64,000 nt of DNA from contig NZ_CP046175.1 in NCBI RefSeq assembly GCF_009708215.1, forward strand, positions 3,596,001 to 3,660,000, read 5' to 3'. Within the stretch, counting starts at the first letter, position 1, and every line of letters starts with the position of its first letter. Shown one piece after another: positions 1-9,014 of this stretch. The notes below the pieces were generated by a model. It saw only the letters and a list, made by a program, of their open reading frames with translations, did no database searches and had not been told where the DNA came from. Source of the stretch: Occultella kanbiaonis (GTDB lineage: Bacteria; Actinomycetota; Actinomycetes; Actinomycetales; Beutenbergiaceae). The position numbers were made by a program, and so were the translations under genes.

Positions 1-614
1 GGCAGCGGCAAACTTCGGTGGACTGGTCCGACATCGCGGACGGGGTGGGCACCGGGTGGTTCCTGGGCGGCTACCGCGGCCGCGTGCTGGTCGGCCACGA
101 GGGCGAGGACCCCGGGTTCACCGCCTACCTCGGACTCGTCCCGGAGCTCCGCGGCGCAGTGGTTCTGCTCGCGAACTCGAACTCGGTCCCGCTGGCGACC
201 CTCACGAGGGCCGCTCTCGACGTGCTGCTCGGCGAGGGCGTGGACGAGTTCGAGGTGCCTACGACACCGATCACCGTGCCCGTGGGCGCGGTTCTCGCCG
301 AGCACGGCGTCTTCGCCGCCATCGCCGAGTACCGCCGCCTCGCCGACGACCCGACCTACGACGCGTCGCCGGATGTCTTCATGGACGCCGCGTGGGCCGC
401 CATCGAGGTCTATCGCAGCGACACGGTCCGCCCGCTGCTCGAGACCTGGACCCGGGTCCAGCCGGACTCGGCGCAGGCGTGGGAGGCGACCGGCTGGGCG
501 GACCTGCACGAGGGTGACCGGGAGGCTGCCACGACACACCTGCGCCGCGCCCTCAGCCTGGATCCCGGTGCCGAGGACGCGGCGCGGCTGCTCCGCCGGG
601 CGGAGCGTGGCTGA
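1..614 (+). CDS. Serine beta-lactamase-like hydrolase, C-terminal part (cut by window edge)
   Basis: Only the 3' part is present. The frame (codons from base 3) is open to the left edge, so no start can be given. The first ~55 visible residues look like the end of a class C beta-lactamase / esterase-type domain: a GTGW element, a HEGEDPGF loop (the H-x-G equivalent of the third active-site motif) and a hydrophobic VVLLANS strand. The SxxK and YxN motifs would lie outside the window. The last ~120 residues are Ala/Leu-rich helices ending in a TPR-like repeat (W-A-D-L, then RRALSLDPG), a tail often attached to such hydrolases. Substrate unknown. The stop (TGA) is 84 bp before the next gene on the same strand. 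Confidence 0.7.
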   Translation, partial: QRQTSVDWSDIADGVGTGWFLGGYRGRVLVGHEGEDPGFTAYLGLVPELRGAVVLLANSNSVPLATLTRAALDVLLGEGVDEFEVPTTPITVPVGAVLAEHGVFAAIAEYRRLADDPTYDASPDVFMDAAWAAIEVYRSDTVRPLLETWTRVQPDSAQAWEATGWADLHEGDREAATTHLRRALSLDPGAEDAARLLRRAERG

Positions 615-698
615 GGGTCCTCAACCGCGTGTGTGAGCGCTCGGGGACCCCGCGGAAAACACCACCGGCGGACCTTCCGACGGGGCCATACTGGGTCC

Positions 699-1712
699 GT
701 GGCTGCCTCGCGTGGGCTCCGACTCGACCAGCCGCCGACGATCGCGCCGGCCGGCGGCCAGGTGAAACGCGCGCTGCTCATCGGTGTCGACGACTACGAA
801 CACACAGCCGGACTGACCGGTTGCGTCAACGACGTCACGGCCCTGCGACCGCTGCTGGCCCGCAACGCCGACGACAGCCCGAACTTCGAATGTCGCACCA
901 TCCTCGGCCCACCCGAACGGGTCACCCGGCCTTCGGTCCTCGCCGCGCTCGCCGCGCTGTGCGCGCCGGGCGCCGACCTGGCCCTGCTGTACTTCGCCGG
1001 GCACGGCCGCAGCAGCGGTGAGGACGTCACGCTCGTGACGACCGATGGCATGGAGCACGCCTGGGGCGTGGGCTTCGCCGAGGTGATGGCGCTGGTGATG
1101 GCGTCGCCGGTGCCGGAGGTCCACGTCATCCTGGACTGCTGCTTCTCCGGCGCGGCCGGAGCGGTCCCGCAACTCGGCTCGTCGGCCGCGACCCTGCGTT
1201 CGGGCGTGGCGATCCTGACGGCGGGGCGCAGCGACCAGCTCGCGGCCGAGTCCGGTGGCCGCGGGCGGTTCTCGGTGATGCTCTGCGGTGCCCTCGACGG
1301 CGGAGCGGCCGACGTGCTGGGTCAGGTCACCGCCGCGGGCATGTACGCCTATCTGACCGAGTCGTTCGGGGCGTTCGACGCGCGGCCGATGCTCAAGGCG
1401 AACATCGACCGGCTTCGCGCCCTGCGGAGCACGCGACCCTGGATCACGCCGTCCGACCTGCGCCGCCTTCCCGTGCTCTTCGAGACCGAGGACGGGGCGC
1501 TGCGCCTCGATCCCGGGTACGAACCGACAGCCGGCCTCGGCGAGACCGGCAAGGAACACGACTTCGCCCTCCTGCAGCAGTGCCGGGATTCACGCCTCGT
1601 GGAGCCCGTCGACGAGGAGCACCTGTACTACGTCGCGATGCACTCGGGTACGTGCCGCCTCACGCCGCTGGGCCGGCACTACTGGCGGATGGCCGCCTCC
1701 GGGCGGATCTGA
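699..1712 (+). CDS. Caspase-family (metacaspase-like, peptidase C14) protein
   Basis: A 337-aa cysteine peptidase of the caspase/metacaspase clan. An N-terminal beta strand (RALLIGVDDYE) is followed by the p20 core with both catalytic residues: His102 in YFAGHG and Cys148 in LDCCFSG. Such enzymes cleave after basic or acidic residues; the target here is unknown. The last ~60 residues (from about 275) do not belong to the protease and look like a small winged-helix-type module (LTPLGRHYW), possibly for protein contacts. GTG at 699 was chosen because CATACT at 687-692 ends 6 nt before it, the spacing of a leaderless actinobacterial promoter; GTG at 762 is an alternative that still keeps the whole core. 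No signal peptide is seen. The membrane protein gene starts 25 bp downstream on the same strand, so the two are probably one operon. Confidence 0.85.
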   Translation: MAASRGLRLDQPPTIAPAGGQVKRALLIGVDDYEHTAGLTGCVNDVTALRPLLARNADDSPNFECRTILGPPERVTRPSVLAALAALCAPGADLALLYFAGHGRSSGEDVTLVTTDGMEHAWGVGFAEVMALVMASPVPEVHVILDCCFSGAAGAVPQLGSSAATLRSGVAILTAGRSDQLAAESGGRGRFSVMLCGALDGGAADVLGQVTAAGMYAYLTESFGAFDARPMLKANIDRLRALRSTRPWITPSDLRRLPVLFETEDGALRLDPGYEPTAGLGETGKEHDFALLQQCRDSRLVEPVDEEHLYYVAMHSGTCRLTPLGRHYWRMAASGRI

Positions 1713-1737
1713 GCGAGAACGAGCTGCGAGGGTGACG

Positions 1738-3135
1738 ATGGCGCAGACCCGACCGGACCGAGACACCGAGCGCAATGCCGCGCTGGCGTGCTTGCGGGAC
1801 TGCGTCGCGCCGGGGGCCATCGCGATCGTGTGCTGGTTCGCGCCGAGGTGGCCCCCGCTCCAGGACTTCGTGCGCGACCTCGGGCTCGTCGACCTGGCGA
1901 CGGTGCAGTGGTTCGCGGCCATCGGCGCATCGATCGCGACGGTGCTGGCCGCGATTCACCTGCTCCGGGCCGGCTCGCACCTGGTGCGGTGGCGGTCCGC
2001 CGTGCGCTGGGAGCGGCAGCTCGAGGATCCCGCGCGGGCCCACCTGGTGCCGCCGCTGGCGCGCCACACGCGGTCGTTGCGCGATCTGTCCGCCCAGGTT
2101 CGCGCGGTCCTGGTGGGAAGTGTGGTGGTGGTGGCGTTACTGGCCTATCTGGGCCTCGCGGCCGCGGGCCTGGCCCCACGGCCCCCGGACCAGGTGACCA
2201 CGGAGTGGGGACCCACCGCCCTGTGGCTGCTTGGCCTGTTCGTGCTGACGCGGTTCGGGATGATGCGAGTCATCCCCCGTTGGCGCCGGGCACGCACGGT
2301 CGAACGCCTCTCGGTGGACCCAGCCCTTGCCGCCTCCGGGGCCGGGCTGCCCGCCGAGGTCGCCACCCATCGGGCCGCCCGGATCCCGACCCTCGACGTG
2401 GTCTTCGGGGCGAGTGGTCCGAGCGTGGCGGACCTGGCCGGCCGGCCCGGCCGACGGAGCTCGGGTCCGCTGGACATCCTCTACCTGAGGTTGTTCGACA
2501 ACGTCGACGGCACGGCCGCCTTCCTCGGCAGCCCGTGGCGCACCGTGGGGTTCGTGCACCTGCTGCGCAGTGCCGGTCAGGTGGCCGCCGACGAACTCCG
2601 GGCGGCACGGGCCGGTGGCTCCCCTGCCACGATGTTCATCACGACGCCGGACCAGCTGGCCGCCACGCTCGCCGCACAGCCGACGCAGCGTCACGACCCG
2701 ACCCGGCAGGGCGGGCTGCTCGGTACCCGCCGTTGGCTCCGCGACTCCGAACGTGGCCGATATCCGACCCGGGCGCTGCTCTGCCACGGCTCGTTCTGGC
2801 AGCAGGCGGTCGACCTGCTCCTCGACCGGATGGACCTGGTGGTGCTCGATCTGAGTGGGTACCGGCCGGAGAACACCGGCACCCGGTTCGAGTTGCAGCG
2901 CCTCGTCGACCGCGTCCCGTTCGAACGCGTGATGTTCCTCGCCGAGAGCTCCACCGACCAGCCGTTCCTCACCGCCCAGCTGCGCCTCGCCTGGTCGCAG
3001 ATGGCGTCCGGGTCCCCGAACGCCGGCGTCGGCGAGCGCCGTGCCAGGGTCGCCTGGCTCGCTCCTCCGACCGGGTTCAGGCTCCCCGCGGCGCCCGCTG
3101 GCAGCGCGGGCAGAAGTACGAGGACCGGTTCATGA
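1738..3135 (+). CDS. Membrane protein with large TIR/SEFIR-like cytoplasmic domain, partner of the caspase
   Basis: A 465-aa protein I cannot assign to a named family. Membrane segments are predicted at about residues 53-76, 124-144 and 158-178, with a weaker one near 22-38. The ~285-residue remainder is soluble. It alternates hydrophobic strands and helices ([21 protein letters not shown], then W-Q-Q-A-V-D-L-L followed by [20 protein letters not shown] and VMFLAE), an order reminiscent of TIR/SEFIR domains; this is a visual fold guess. ATG 1738 has GCGAGGG about 6 nt upstream; GTG 1732 is less likely. The pairing with a caspase suggests that this protein senses or signals at the membrane and the protease executes. 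The last 59 bp overlap the 3' end of mutM on the other strand. Confidence 0.65.
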   Translation: MAQTRPDRDTERNAALACLRDCVAPGAIAIVCWFAPRWPPLQDFVRDLGLVDLATVQWFAAIGASIATVLAAIHLLRAGSHLVRWRSAVRWERQLEDPARAHLVPPLARHTRSLRDLSAQVRAVLVGSVVVVALLAYLGLAAAGLAPRPPDQVTTEWGPTALWLLGLFVLTRFGMMRVIPRWRRARTVERLSVDPALAASGAGLPAEVATHRAARIPTLDVVFGASGPSVADLAGRPGRRSSGPLDILYLRLFDNVDGTAAFLGSPWRTVGFVHLLRSAGQVAADELRAARAGGSPATMFITTPDQLAATLAAQPTQRHDPTRQGGLLGTRRWLRDSERGRYPTRALLCHGSFWQQAVDLLLDRMDLVVLDLSGYRPENTGTRFELQRLVDRVPFERVMFLAESSTDQPFLTAQLRLAWSQMASGSPNAGVGERRARVAWLAPPTGFRLPAAPAGSAGRSTRTGS

Positions 3136-4018
3136 AGGCCTCCCGCACGATGGCGGTGCCGCAGCGCCGGCACGGCTCGCCCTCCTGCCCGTACACATTC
3201 AGGGACCGGTCGAAGTAGCCGCTCGCGCCGTTCACGTTGACGTACAGCGCGTCGAAACTGGTGCCGCCGGCCACCAACGCCTCGGTCATCACCTCGGTGG
3301 CGGCGTCCAGGACGTCCTCCACCTGGCCGGCACGGAGCCTGTCCGTGGGCCGGGCGTAGTGGAGCCGTGCCCGCCAGAGCGCCTCGTCGGCGTAGATGTT
3401 GCCGACGCCCGAGACCGTCTCCTGATCCAGCAGCACGCGCTTGATACCGCGGGAGGAGGAGCGGATCCGCCGGTTCAACACCCGCCGGGCGGGCGCGCCC
3501 GGCGCGGCCAGCAACGGGTCGAGCAGGTCCCTCGCGATGTGCGCCACAGGCGCCGGCAGGTACGCCCGATCGGGCGACGTGCCCGCGAAACCGCCGGGGC
3601 CGCCGTCGGGCGTGGGCACGAGCGGCACCACGGCGAGGTAGCCGAACGTGCGCTGGTCCACGAAGTGCAGTTCGGAGCCGTCGGCGAAGGCGGCGCGCAC
3701 CCGCAGGTGCGGGTTGCGTTCGGCGTCGGGCGCGCTCGCGCCGGTGACGAGCAGTTGGCCGCTCATGCCCAGGTGGGCCAGGAGGGCGTGGTCCTCGGCG
3801 ACGCCGTCGGGGCCGTCCAGGGTGAGCCAGAGGAACTTGCCGCGGCGCACGGCGGCACTGAGCGTCCGGTCGGTCAGCAGCGCAGTGAGCTCGTCGGCGC
3901 CGCCCTCCTGATGTCGCACGGCGCGGTCCCGGAGCACCTCGACGGCGGTGATGCGGCGGCCGAGTACGTGGTCGGCGAGGCCGGCCCGGACGGTCTCGAC
4001 CTCGGGGAGTTCGGGCAC
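3077..4018 (-). CDS. mutM: Formamidopyrimidine-DNA glycosylase (Fpg/MutM)
   Basis: A 313-aa base-excision repair enzyme that removes 8-oxoguanine and formamidopyrimidines and cuts the abasic site by beta/delta elimination. After the GTG start comes PELPEVE, giving the catalytic Pro2 and Glu3. A Lys in RRGKFLWL matches the conserved hairpin lysine. The helix-two-turn-helix region ([19 protein letters not shown]) and a C-terminal zinc finger (CRRC then CPRC) are complete. The start codon follows the rnc stop after a single base, so the two are translationally coupled at the end of the coaD-to-mutM operon. The 3' end overlaps the convergent membrane-protein gene by 59 bp. Confidence 0.97.
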   Translation of the reverse strand: MPELPEVETVRAGLADHVLGRRITAVEVLRDRAVRHQEGGADELTALLTDRTLSAAVRRGKFLWLTLDGPDGVAEDHALLAHLGMSGQLLVTGASAPDAERNPHLRVRAAFADGSELHFVDQRTFGYLAVVPLVPTPDGGPGGFAGTSPDRAYLPAPVAHIARDLLDPLLAAPGAPARRVLNRRIRSSSRGIKRVLLDQETVSGVGNIYADEALWRARLHYARPTDRLRAGQVEDVLDAATEVMTEALVAGGTSFDALYVNVNGASGYFDRSLNVYGQEGEPCRRCGTAIVREAFMNRSSYFCPRCQRAPRGA

Positions 4019-4019
4019 C

Positions 4020-4742
4020 TCAGTCCCGCTCGGCGGCCAATGCGCGGTACGCCTGCTCGGCCGCGTTCTGCTCGGCGATCTTCTTCGAGGAGCCCTCGCC
4101 CTCGCCCCAGGCGACGTCGCCGAGGAGGAGCCGCGCGGTGAACGAGCGCTCATGGTCCGGGCCGGTGCCGGACACGTCGTACACGGGTGCGCCGAGGCCA
4201 CGGTTGGCCGCCAGTTCCTGAACGCTGGTCTTCCAGTCAAGGCCGGCGCCGAGGTCGGCCGCGGCCTGCAGGGTGGGTCCGACGAGGCGCTGCACCATGG
4301 CTCTGGTGAGTTCGATCCCGTGGCACAGGTAGACGGCACCGATCACGGCCTCGAGGGTGTCGGACAGGATCGAGTCCTTGTCCCGGCCACCGGTGCCGGT
4401 CTCGCCCTTGCCGAGCAGCAGGTAGTCGCCCAGGTCGATGCCGCGGGCGGTCGCCGCGAGCGCTCGCTGGGAGACCGTCGCGGCCCGCATCTTGGCCAGG
4501 TCCCCCTCGGACAGGTCCGGGTGGGCGCGGTAGAGGTGCTCGGTCACCACGACGCCGAGGACCGCGTCGCCGAGGAACTCCAGCCGTTCGTTCGTCGGGA
4601 TCCCACCGGCCTCGTGGGCGAACGAACGGTGGGTCAGGGCGAGCACGAGGAGTTCGGGATCGATCTCGATGCCGAGCGACGCCAACAGCCGCGTCGCGCT
4701 CGGGGCGGAGACGTCGACGGCCTGGTCGTCGGCGGCGTTCAT
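4020..4742 (-). CDS. rnc: Ribonuclease III
   Basis: A 240-aa double-strand-specific endoribonuclease that processes rRNA precursors and structured mRNAs. The catalytic signature [13 protein letters not shown] is near residues 50-62, with the second acidic cluster (DTLEAVIGA) around 130. A C-terminal double-stranded RNA-binding domain (WKTSVQELA to the [13 protein letters not shown] helix) completes the usual architecture and length. The ATG overlaps the stop of the DUF177 gene by 4 bp. In many actinobacteria rpmF (ribosomal protein L32) sits between these two genes; here it is absent. Confidence 0.97.
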   Translation of the reverse strand: MNAADDQAVDVSAPSATRLLASLGIEIDPELLVLALTHRSFAHEAGGIPTNERLEFLGDAVLGVVVTEHLYRAHPDLSEGDLAKMRAATVSQRALAATARGIDLGDYLLLGKGETGTGGRDKDSILSDTLEAVIGAVYLCHGIELTRAMVQRLVGPTLQAAADLGAGLDWKTSVQELAANRGLGAPVYDVSGTGPDHERSFTARLLLGDVAWGEGEGSSKKIAEQNAAEQAYRALAAERD

Positions 4743-5356
4743 CCGCGCGCCTGGGGGCCGGGACCGGGCTTGCGGCGGTCGCTCGCTGCGGGTTCCGCGG
4801 AGTCATCGGCCGTGGTCAGCCCGCTCAGTGCGGCCCAGCGTGGGTCCAGGATCTCGTGGGAGTGCCCGGGCTCGGCGTCCTCGAGCCGGATCCCGCACTC
4901 GGGGCACAGGCCCGGGCAGTCCGGGCGGCACAGCGGCTGGAACGGCAGGGAGAGCACGACGGCGTCCGTCACCGTCTCCTCGAGGTCGAGCAGTTCGCCG
5001 TTCATCTCCTTGAGCGGTTCGGCCTCTTCGTCCTCCTCCTCGACCTTCGGGTGGCGTCCACCGGCGTAGGCGAACAGCTCGGTCAGGTCCACCTCGACGT
5101 CGTGGATGATGTCGCGCAGGCAGCGCACGCACTCGCCGGTCGCCTCGGTCTCGGCGGTGCCGGTGACCAGCACTCCCTCCATCACGGCCTCGAGACGCAG
5201 GTCGAGCTCGATGGGGTTGCCGGCCTGGACGCCGATGACCTCGGTGCCCATCAGCTGCGCGGCCGGAACGGTCAGGGTCAGCTCGCGCATCGATCCGGGG
5301 CGCCGGCCCAGGTCGTGCGTGCTGATCACGAACGGGCCCTGCGGGGTGTGGCTCAT
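4739..5356 (-). CDS. YceD/DUF177 family protein (23S rRNA accumulation protein)
   Basis: A 205-aa cytoplasmic protein of the DUF177 family, linked in other bacteria to accumulation of 23S rRNA and the large ribosomal subunit. Two cysteine groups typical of the family are visible: CVRC near residues 95-98, and [13 protein letters not shown] near 165-177, probably binding zinc. An acidic linker ([11 protein letters not shown]) lies between them. Both ends overlap neighbouring genes by 4 bp, so it is coupled to the coiled-coil protein upstream and rnc downstream, matching a role in rRNA maturation. Confidence 0.9.
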   Translation of the reverse strand: MSHTPQGPFVISTHDLGRRPGSMRELTLTVPAAQLMGTEVIGVQAGNPIELDLRLEAVMEGVLVTGTAETEATGECVRCLRDIIHDVEVDLTELFAYAGGRHPKVEEEDEEAEPLKEMNGELLDLEETVTDAVVLSLPFQPLCRPDCPGLCPECGIRLEDAEPGHSHEILDPRWAALSGLTTADDSAEPAASDRRKPGPGPQARG

Positions 5357-5961
5357 GACTTCTCCTGACCGCCGCGCGGGCCCTGGTGGTTGCCCGCGCG
5401 ATCCTTCGTCGCGAGCCGGCGGGGCGGGTTGGCGGGGCCCACGCGGGTGGGTCCCTGATCGTCGGCCGCGTCCTCACGCGCCGCGCGGCTGCGGTTGCGC
5501 TCCACGAGTCTGGCCCGGCCGGCCGCGACCTGGGTGTTGATCGCGTTCAGGTCGATCTCGAACTGGGCGAGCTGACGGTCGCAGTAGTCGTCGGCCTCGC
5601 GGGACAGCTTCTCCGCCGAGGCCTTCGCGTCGGCGATGATCTGTTCCGCCTTGGCGTTCGCGTCCTTCACCACGCTCTCCTTGGAGACGAGGTCCGCGGC
5701 ACGCTCCTTGGCCTTCTCGACGATGCGGCCGGCCTCGGAGCGGGCCCGCTCCAGGACGGCGTCGGCGTCCGCGACGACGGTGTCGGCCTGAGAGATCTGG
5801 CTCGGCAGGACCGCCTTGGCGGACTCGACCAGCTCCAGGACCTCGGCCCGGTTCACCAGCGCTGACGCGGACATCGGCATCGACCGCGCCGAGGCGACCA
5901 GGTCGGAGAGCTCGTCGAGGATCGCGACCAGCGATTCCCCGTGCTCGGCTGCAGTACTCAT
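5353..5961 (-). CDS. Coiled-coil (DivIVA-like / F0 subunit B-like) protein in the coaD operon
   Basis: A 202-aa soluble protein dominated by a long heptad-rich helix (about residues 60-160: ADAVLERARSEAGRIVEKAK, SAEKLSREADDYC and similar) that resembles DivIVA or the ATP-synthase b-subunit stalk; no membrane segment. The N-terminal ~50 residues form a short helical cap and the C-terminal ~45 are Arg/Pro/Gly-rich and probably disordered. Proteins of this type sit between coaD and yceD in many Actinobacteria; a role in polar growth or cell-division scaffolding is inferred from the family resemblance only. Start ATG 5961 overlaps the coaD stop, and its stop overlaps the DUF177 start, each by 4 bp. 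Confidence 0.8.
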   Translation of the reverse strand: MSTAAEHGESLVAILDELSDLVASARSMPMSASALVNRAEVLELVESAKAVLPSQISQADTVVADADAVLERARSEAGRIVEKAKERAADLVSKESVVKDANAKAEQIIADAKASAEKLSREADDYCDRQLAQFEIDLNAINTQVAAGRARLVERNRSRAAREDAADDQGPTRVGPANPPRRLATKDRAGNHQGPRGGQEKS

Positions 5962-6482
5962 CTGTGGTCTTCCTTGCTCTCGGTCAGGCGTGCGCCCGGG
6001 GCGGTGCCCAGCGCGTCGTACACGGCGTCGGCCACGCCGGGTGGGACGAGGTCGGTGATCTCCCCGCCGTAACGGGCCACCTCCTTCACCATGGAGGAGG
6101 AGATGTGCGAGAGGGTCGCCTCGCTGCTCAGGTAGACGGTCTCGACGCCCGCCAGGTGCCGGTTCATCAGGGACATCGGTTGCTCGGAGTCGAAGTCGGC
6201 GCCACCCCGGAGACCCTTGACGATGGCCGACGCGCCGAGCTCCCGGCACACGTCCGCGATCAGGCCGGGCGCGGTCAGTACCCGGGCGCCGGGCAGGTCC
6301 GCGACGGCCGCGGCGAACAGATCCCGGCGCTGGTCCACGGTGAGCAGGGTGGCCTTGGCGGCGTTGATGCCGATGACCACCACGACCTCGTCGAAGAGGG
6401 TGAGCGCCCGGCGCACGATGTCGAGGTGTCCCAGGGTCACCGGGTCGAAGGAACCCGGGCACACGGCGATTCGAGACGTCAC
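5958..6482 (-). CDS. coaD: Phosphopantetheine adenylyltransferase
   Basis: A 174-aa nucleotidyltransferase catalysing the penultimate step of coenzyme A synthesis (4'-phosphopantetheine + ATP to dephospho-CoA). It has the SFDPVTLGHLDI motif with its catalytic HxGH-type histidine near residue 19, GLRGGADFDSE, and the ISSSMVKE motif near residues 126-133. GTG 6482 was chosen because it directly precedes the conserved TSRIAVCPGSFDP start and because TACGTT (6489-6494) lies 6 nt upstream, fitting a leaderless transcript. It heads the operon coaD / coiled-coil / DUF177 / rnc / mutM. The divergent altronate dehydratase gene begins 155 bp away. Confidence 0.96.
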   Translation of the reverse strand: MTSRIAVCPGSFDPVTLGHLDIVRRALTLFDEVVVVIGINAAKATLLTVDQRRDLFAAAVADLPGARVLTAPGLIADVCRELGASAIVKGLRGGADFDSEQPMSLMNRHLAGVETVYLSSEATLSHISSSMVKEVARYGGEITDLVPPGVADAVYDALGTAPGARLTESKEDHR

Positions 6483-6567
6483 CCCGTTAACGTACCGCCA
6501 CCGCGGGCCCCGGCCACTTCTGCCGGGCGCGGCTCGCGTGTGGCCGGACGACCGGCCCGTCATCGGG

Positions 6568-6588
6568 AAGCGGTTTCTCGGCTAGGGT
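6568..6588 (+). promoter_or_regulatory. uxaA promoter with AAGCGGTTTC element
   Basis: AAGCGGTTTC lies at 6568-6577. A -10-like TAGGGT follows within GCTAGGGT at 6583-6588, about 50 bp before the uxaA ATG. The same decamer, also followed by CTAG and a -10-like box, lies before the PmoA/Gfo operon at 9015. AAGCGGTTTCC-type half sites are common for LacI-family regulators, but no such regulator is encoded in this window, so the binding protein is unknown. Confidence 0.45.
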
Positions 6589-6637
6589 GGGAACGGTTGC
6601 GGCACGTTTGCCGTCCCCCGTCTGCAAAGGCTCATCG

Positions 6638-8185
6638 ATGACCGACCTCCCCCTGCCCCTGCGCGACGTCGCCCTGCTGCTGCGCCCCGACGACTCGGTG
6701 GCCGTGGCCACCCGCGACCTCGCCGCCGGCACGTCGCTGACGCTGACCGACGGCGCCCCGCTGACCGTCCTGGTGGACGTGCCCCGCGGGCACAAGCTCG
6801 CCGTCCTCGACGTCGCGGAGGGTGGCCAGGTCCTCAAGTACGGGCAGTCCATCGGCCGCGCGACCGCGCCGATCGCGGCGGGCGAGCACATCCACTCCCA
6901 CAACCTGGGCATGGATGCCACCGAGCGCGAACACGAGTTCGGCACGGCCCGCGTCACGCCCGAGGCGCCGGCGGACCTGCCCCGGACGTTCCTCGGCTAC
7001 CATCGCGCGGACGGCCGGGTGGCGACCCGCAACTTCATCGGCGTGATCACGTCCGTGAACTGCTCGGCGAGCGCGGCGAAGATGATCGCGGACCAGTTCC
7101 GTGGCATGGCGATGGATGCCTACCCGAACGTCGACGGCGTCATGGCGATCACCCACCAGAGCGGCTGCGGCCTGGTGCCCTCCTCCGAGGGTGGGCAGAT
7201 GCTGCTGCGGACGCTGCGCGGGTACGCCCAGCACCCGAACTTCGGCGGACTGCTGGTCCTCGGCCTCGGCTGCGAGATGATCCCGGTCTCCTCCCTCGCG
7301 GAGGGTCTTGACCTGCCCGAGGGGCTGCTCGTGGAGACCATGACCATCCAGGACAGCGGCGGCGTGCGCGCCACGGTGCGGGCCGGCGTCGAGAAGATCA
7401 AGGAGATGCTTCCCCGGGTCAACGAGGCGACCCGTGCCCCCGCGGACATCTCCCACCTGGTCCTCGGCCTGAACTGCGGCGGCTCCGACGGCTACTCCGG
7501 GATCACCGCGAACCCGGCCCTCGGCGTGGCCTCGGACATGCTCGTGGCAGCTGGTGCGACGTCCGTGCTCGCCGAGACCCCCGAGGTCTACGGCGCCGAG
7601 CACCTGCTCACCCGCCGGGCCACGACCCCCGAGGTGGGTCAGAAGCTGCTGGACCGGATCGAGTGGTGGAAGGCCTACACCGAGGCAGGCGAGGGCACCC
7701 TCGACAACAATCCCTCCCCCGGCAACAAGGACGGCGGGCTCACCACCATCCTGGAGAAGTCCCTCGGCGCGGTCGCCAAGGGCGGCACGGCCGAGATGAC
7801 GGCGGTCTACGAGTACGCCGAGCCCATCACGGACAAGGGCTTCACGTTCATGGACACCCCCGGCTACGACCCGGTCTCGGTGACCGGGCTGGTGGCCGGT
7901 GGCGCGACCGTGGTCTGCTTCACCACCGGCCGTGGCTCGGTGTTCGGGTGCAAGCCGACCCCCTCGATCAAGCTCGCCACGAACACCGAGATGTACGACC
8001 GGATGTCGGAGGACATGGACATCAACTGCGGCCGGATCGTCGACGGCACGGCTTCCCTGCCCGACGTGGGCCGGGAGATCTTCGAGAAGATCATCGCGGT
8101 GGCCTCCGGCGAGCAGACCGTCAGCGAGGACCTGGACATCGGCCAGGAGGAGTTCATCCCCTGGCATGTCGGTGCCGTCACCTGA
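6638..8185 (+). CDS. uxaA: UxaA-family altronate/galactarate dehydratase
   Basis: A 515-aa sugar-acid dehydratase of the UxaA/GarD family. These iron-dependent enzymes convert D-altronate to 2-keto-3-deoxy-D-gluconate in galacturonate breakdown. The N-terminal ~90 residues form the SAF domain (ending AAGEHIHSHNLG); the long catalytic part contains THQSGCG, LGLGCEM, LNCGGSDGYSGI and GRGSVFGCKPTPSIK, the Cys- and His-rich stretches of the family. Both halves are in one chain of the usual length. ATG 6638 is preferred because upstream in-frame sequence is not conserved in character. The substrate (altronate versus another aldonate or aldarate) cannot be fixed from sequence. It shares a promoter element with the PmoA/Gfo operon at 9096. 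Confidence 0.88.
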   Translation: MTDLPLPLRDVALLLRPDDSVAVATRDLAAGTSLTLTDGAPLTVLVDVPRGHKLAVLDVAEGGQVLKYGQSIGRATAPIAAGEHIHSHNLGMDATEREHEFGTARVTPEAPADLPRTFLGYHRADGRVATRNFIGVITSVNCSASAAKMIADQFRGMAMDAYPNVDGVMAITHQSGCGLVPSSEGGQMLLRTLRGYAQHPNFGGLLVLGLGCEMIPVSSLAEGLDLPEGLLVETMTIQDSGGVRATVRAGVEKIKEMLPRVNEATRAPADISHLVLGLNCGGSDGYSGITANPALGVASDMLVAAGATSVLAETPEVYGAEHLLTRRATTPEVGQKLLDRIEWWKAYTEAGEGTLDNNPSPGNKDGGLTTILEKSLGAVAKGGTAEMTAVYEYAEPITDKGFTFMDTPGYDPVSVTGLVAGGATVVCFTTGRGSVFGCKPTPSIKLATNTEMYDRMSEDMDINCGRIVDGTASLPDVGREIFEKIIAVASGEQTVSEDLDIGQEEFIPWHVGAVT

Positions 8186-8217
8186 GCCGCACGTGGCGCT
8201 GCGTCATCAGGTGCGGC
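8186..8217. terminator. Possible bidirectional hairpin between uxaA and the ThuA gene
   Basis: GCCGCAC (8186-8192) and GTGCGGC (8211-8217) form a 7-bp stem around an 18-nt loop, starting at the uxaA stop and running into the 3' end of the convergent ThuA gene. There is no T-run, so termination is only suggested by the position. Confidence 0.3.
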
Positions 8218-8881
8218 GCAGCAGCCAGTCCACCTCGCGCCGCAGGAGTTCGATGCGCCCGGCCAGGGCGTACGCGCGCGGGTCATGGCCGAACGCGTCG
8301 TAGACCACGCGGGCACCGGCCCGCTCGCGCGCCCAGACCAGCGGGTGGTCCTGCTCGTCGTGGGCATGGGTGACGAGCACCGTCACGTCCGGCGCCGTCT
8401 CGAGGTAGGAGTACCGCTCGTCGGTGGCCTCGAAGTCGCCGAGCCCGGCGGTGATCGGGTGGTCCGCACCGACCACCCGCACCACGGTGGTGTCCAGGGG
8501 CGGGTGCATCGAGGTACCCGGCACCCATCGGCCACCGAGGACCTCGGCCCACTCGGGTGTCTCGAAGAACGTGTTGGACGCCGCGTGCGTGGCCAGGACC
8601 GGCCCGCCGGCGCGGGCGAACGCGAGCGCCGCCTCCCGCGCATGCCCCTGCGCCAGTTCCGGCGCCGGCGTGCTGCCCCCACCGGCATCGACCACCAGCA
8701 GGGACACGTGGTCGAACGCGAAGGCGGCCTCGTCCGTGCCGCTGACCCGGGCGGAGACGCCAAGTTCCCCGAGCAGCGCCACGATCTGAGCCGACGTGCC
8801 CGCGAAGTCGTGCCACGGGTCCGCGTAGCGCCCCACCCCGGTGAGCACGACGGCGGTGGGTGGTTGCTGGTCGGTGCTCAC
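8207..8881 (-). CDS. ThuA-domain protein (class I glutamine-amidotransferase-like fold)
   Basis: A 224-aa ThuA-family protein. The family was named for trehalose utilisation and is tied to metabolism of 3-keto sugars and related glycosides. Typical stretches are VVLTGVGRYADPWHDF at the N terminus, LLVVDAGGG, the HAASNTFFE turn in place of the nucleophile elbow of true amidotransferases, DERYSYLE, and VLVTHAHDEQDHPLVWARE near the C terminus. No signal peptide. It is transcribed towards uxaA and lies back to back with the PmoA/Gfo operon, which fits a shared sugar pathway, but its chemistry is not established. Confidence 0.85.
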   Translation of the reverse strand: MSTDQQPPTAVVLTGVGRYADPWHDFAGTSAQIVALLGELGVSARVSGTDEAAFAFDHVSLLVVDAGGGSTPAPELAQGHAREAALAFARAGGPVLATHAASNTFFETPEWAEVLGGRWVPGTSMHPPLDTTVVRVVGADHPITAGLGDFEATDERYSYLETAPDVTVLVTHAHDEQDHPLVWARERAGARVVYDAFGHDPRAYALAGRIELLRREVDWLLRRT

Positions 8882-9014
8882 GGGGCGCCCTTCAGGTCGT
8901 GCCAGGTGGTCTCGTCCGTTTCGACGGACGATCGCGGCTTCTCGCCCGAACCTATCGCTGCGCCGCGTGCCGCGGGACCCACCCCATGACCACCCCGTGC
9001 CAGGGCGACCCGGT

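Noticed and set aside
3448-3490. Short GC-rich direct repeats inside mutM as a repeat element
   Set aside because: They encode the Arg/Ser-rich RRIRSSSRG part of MutM and are explained by codon usage.
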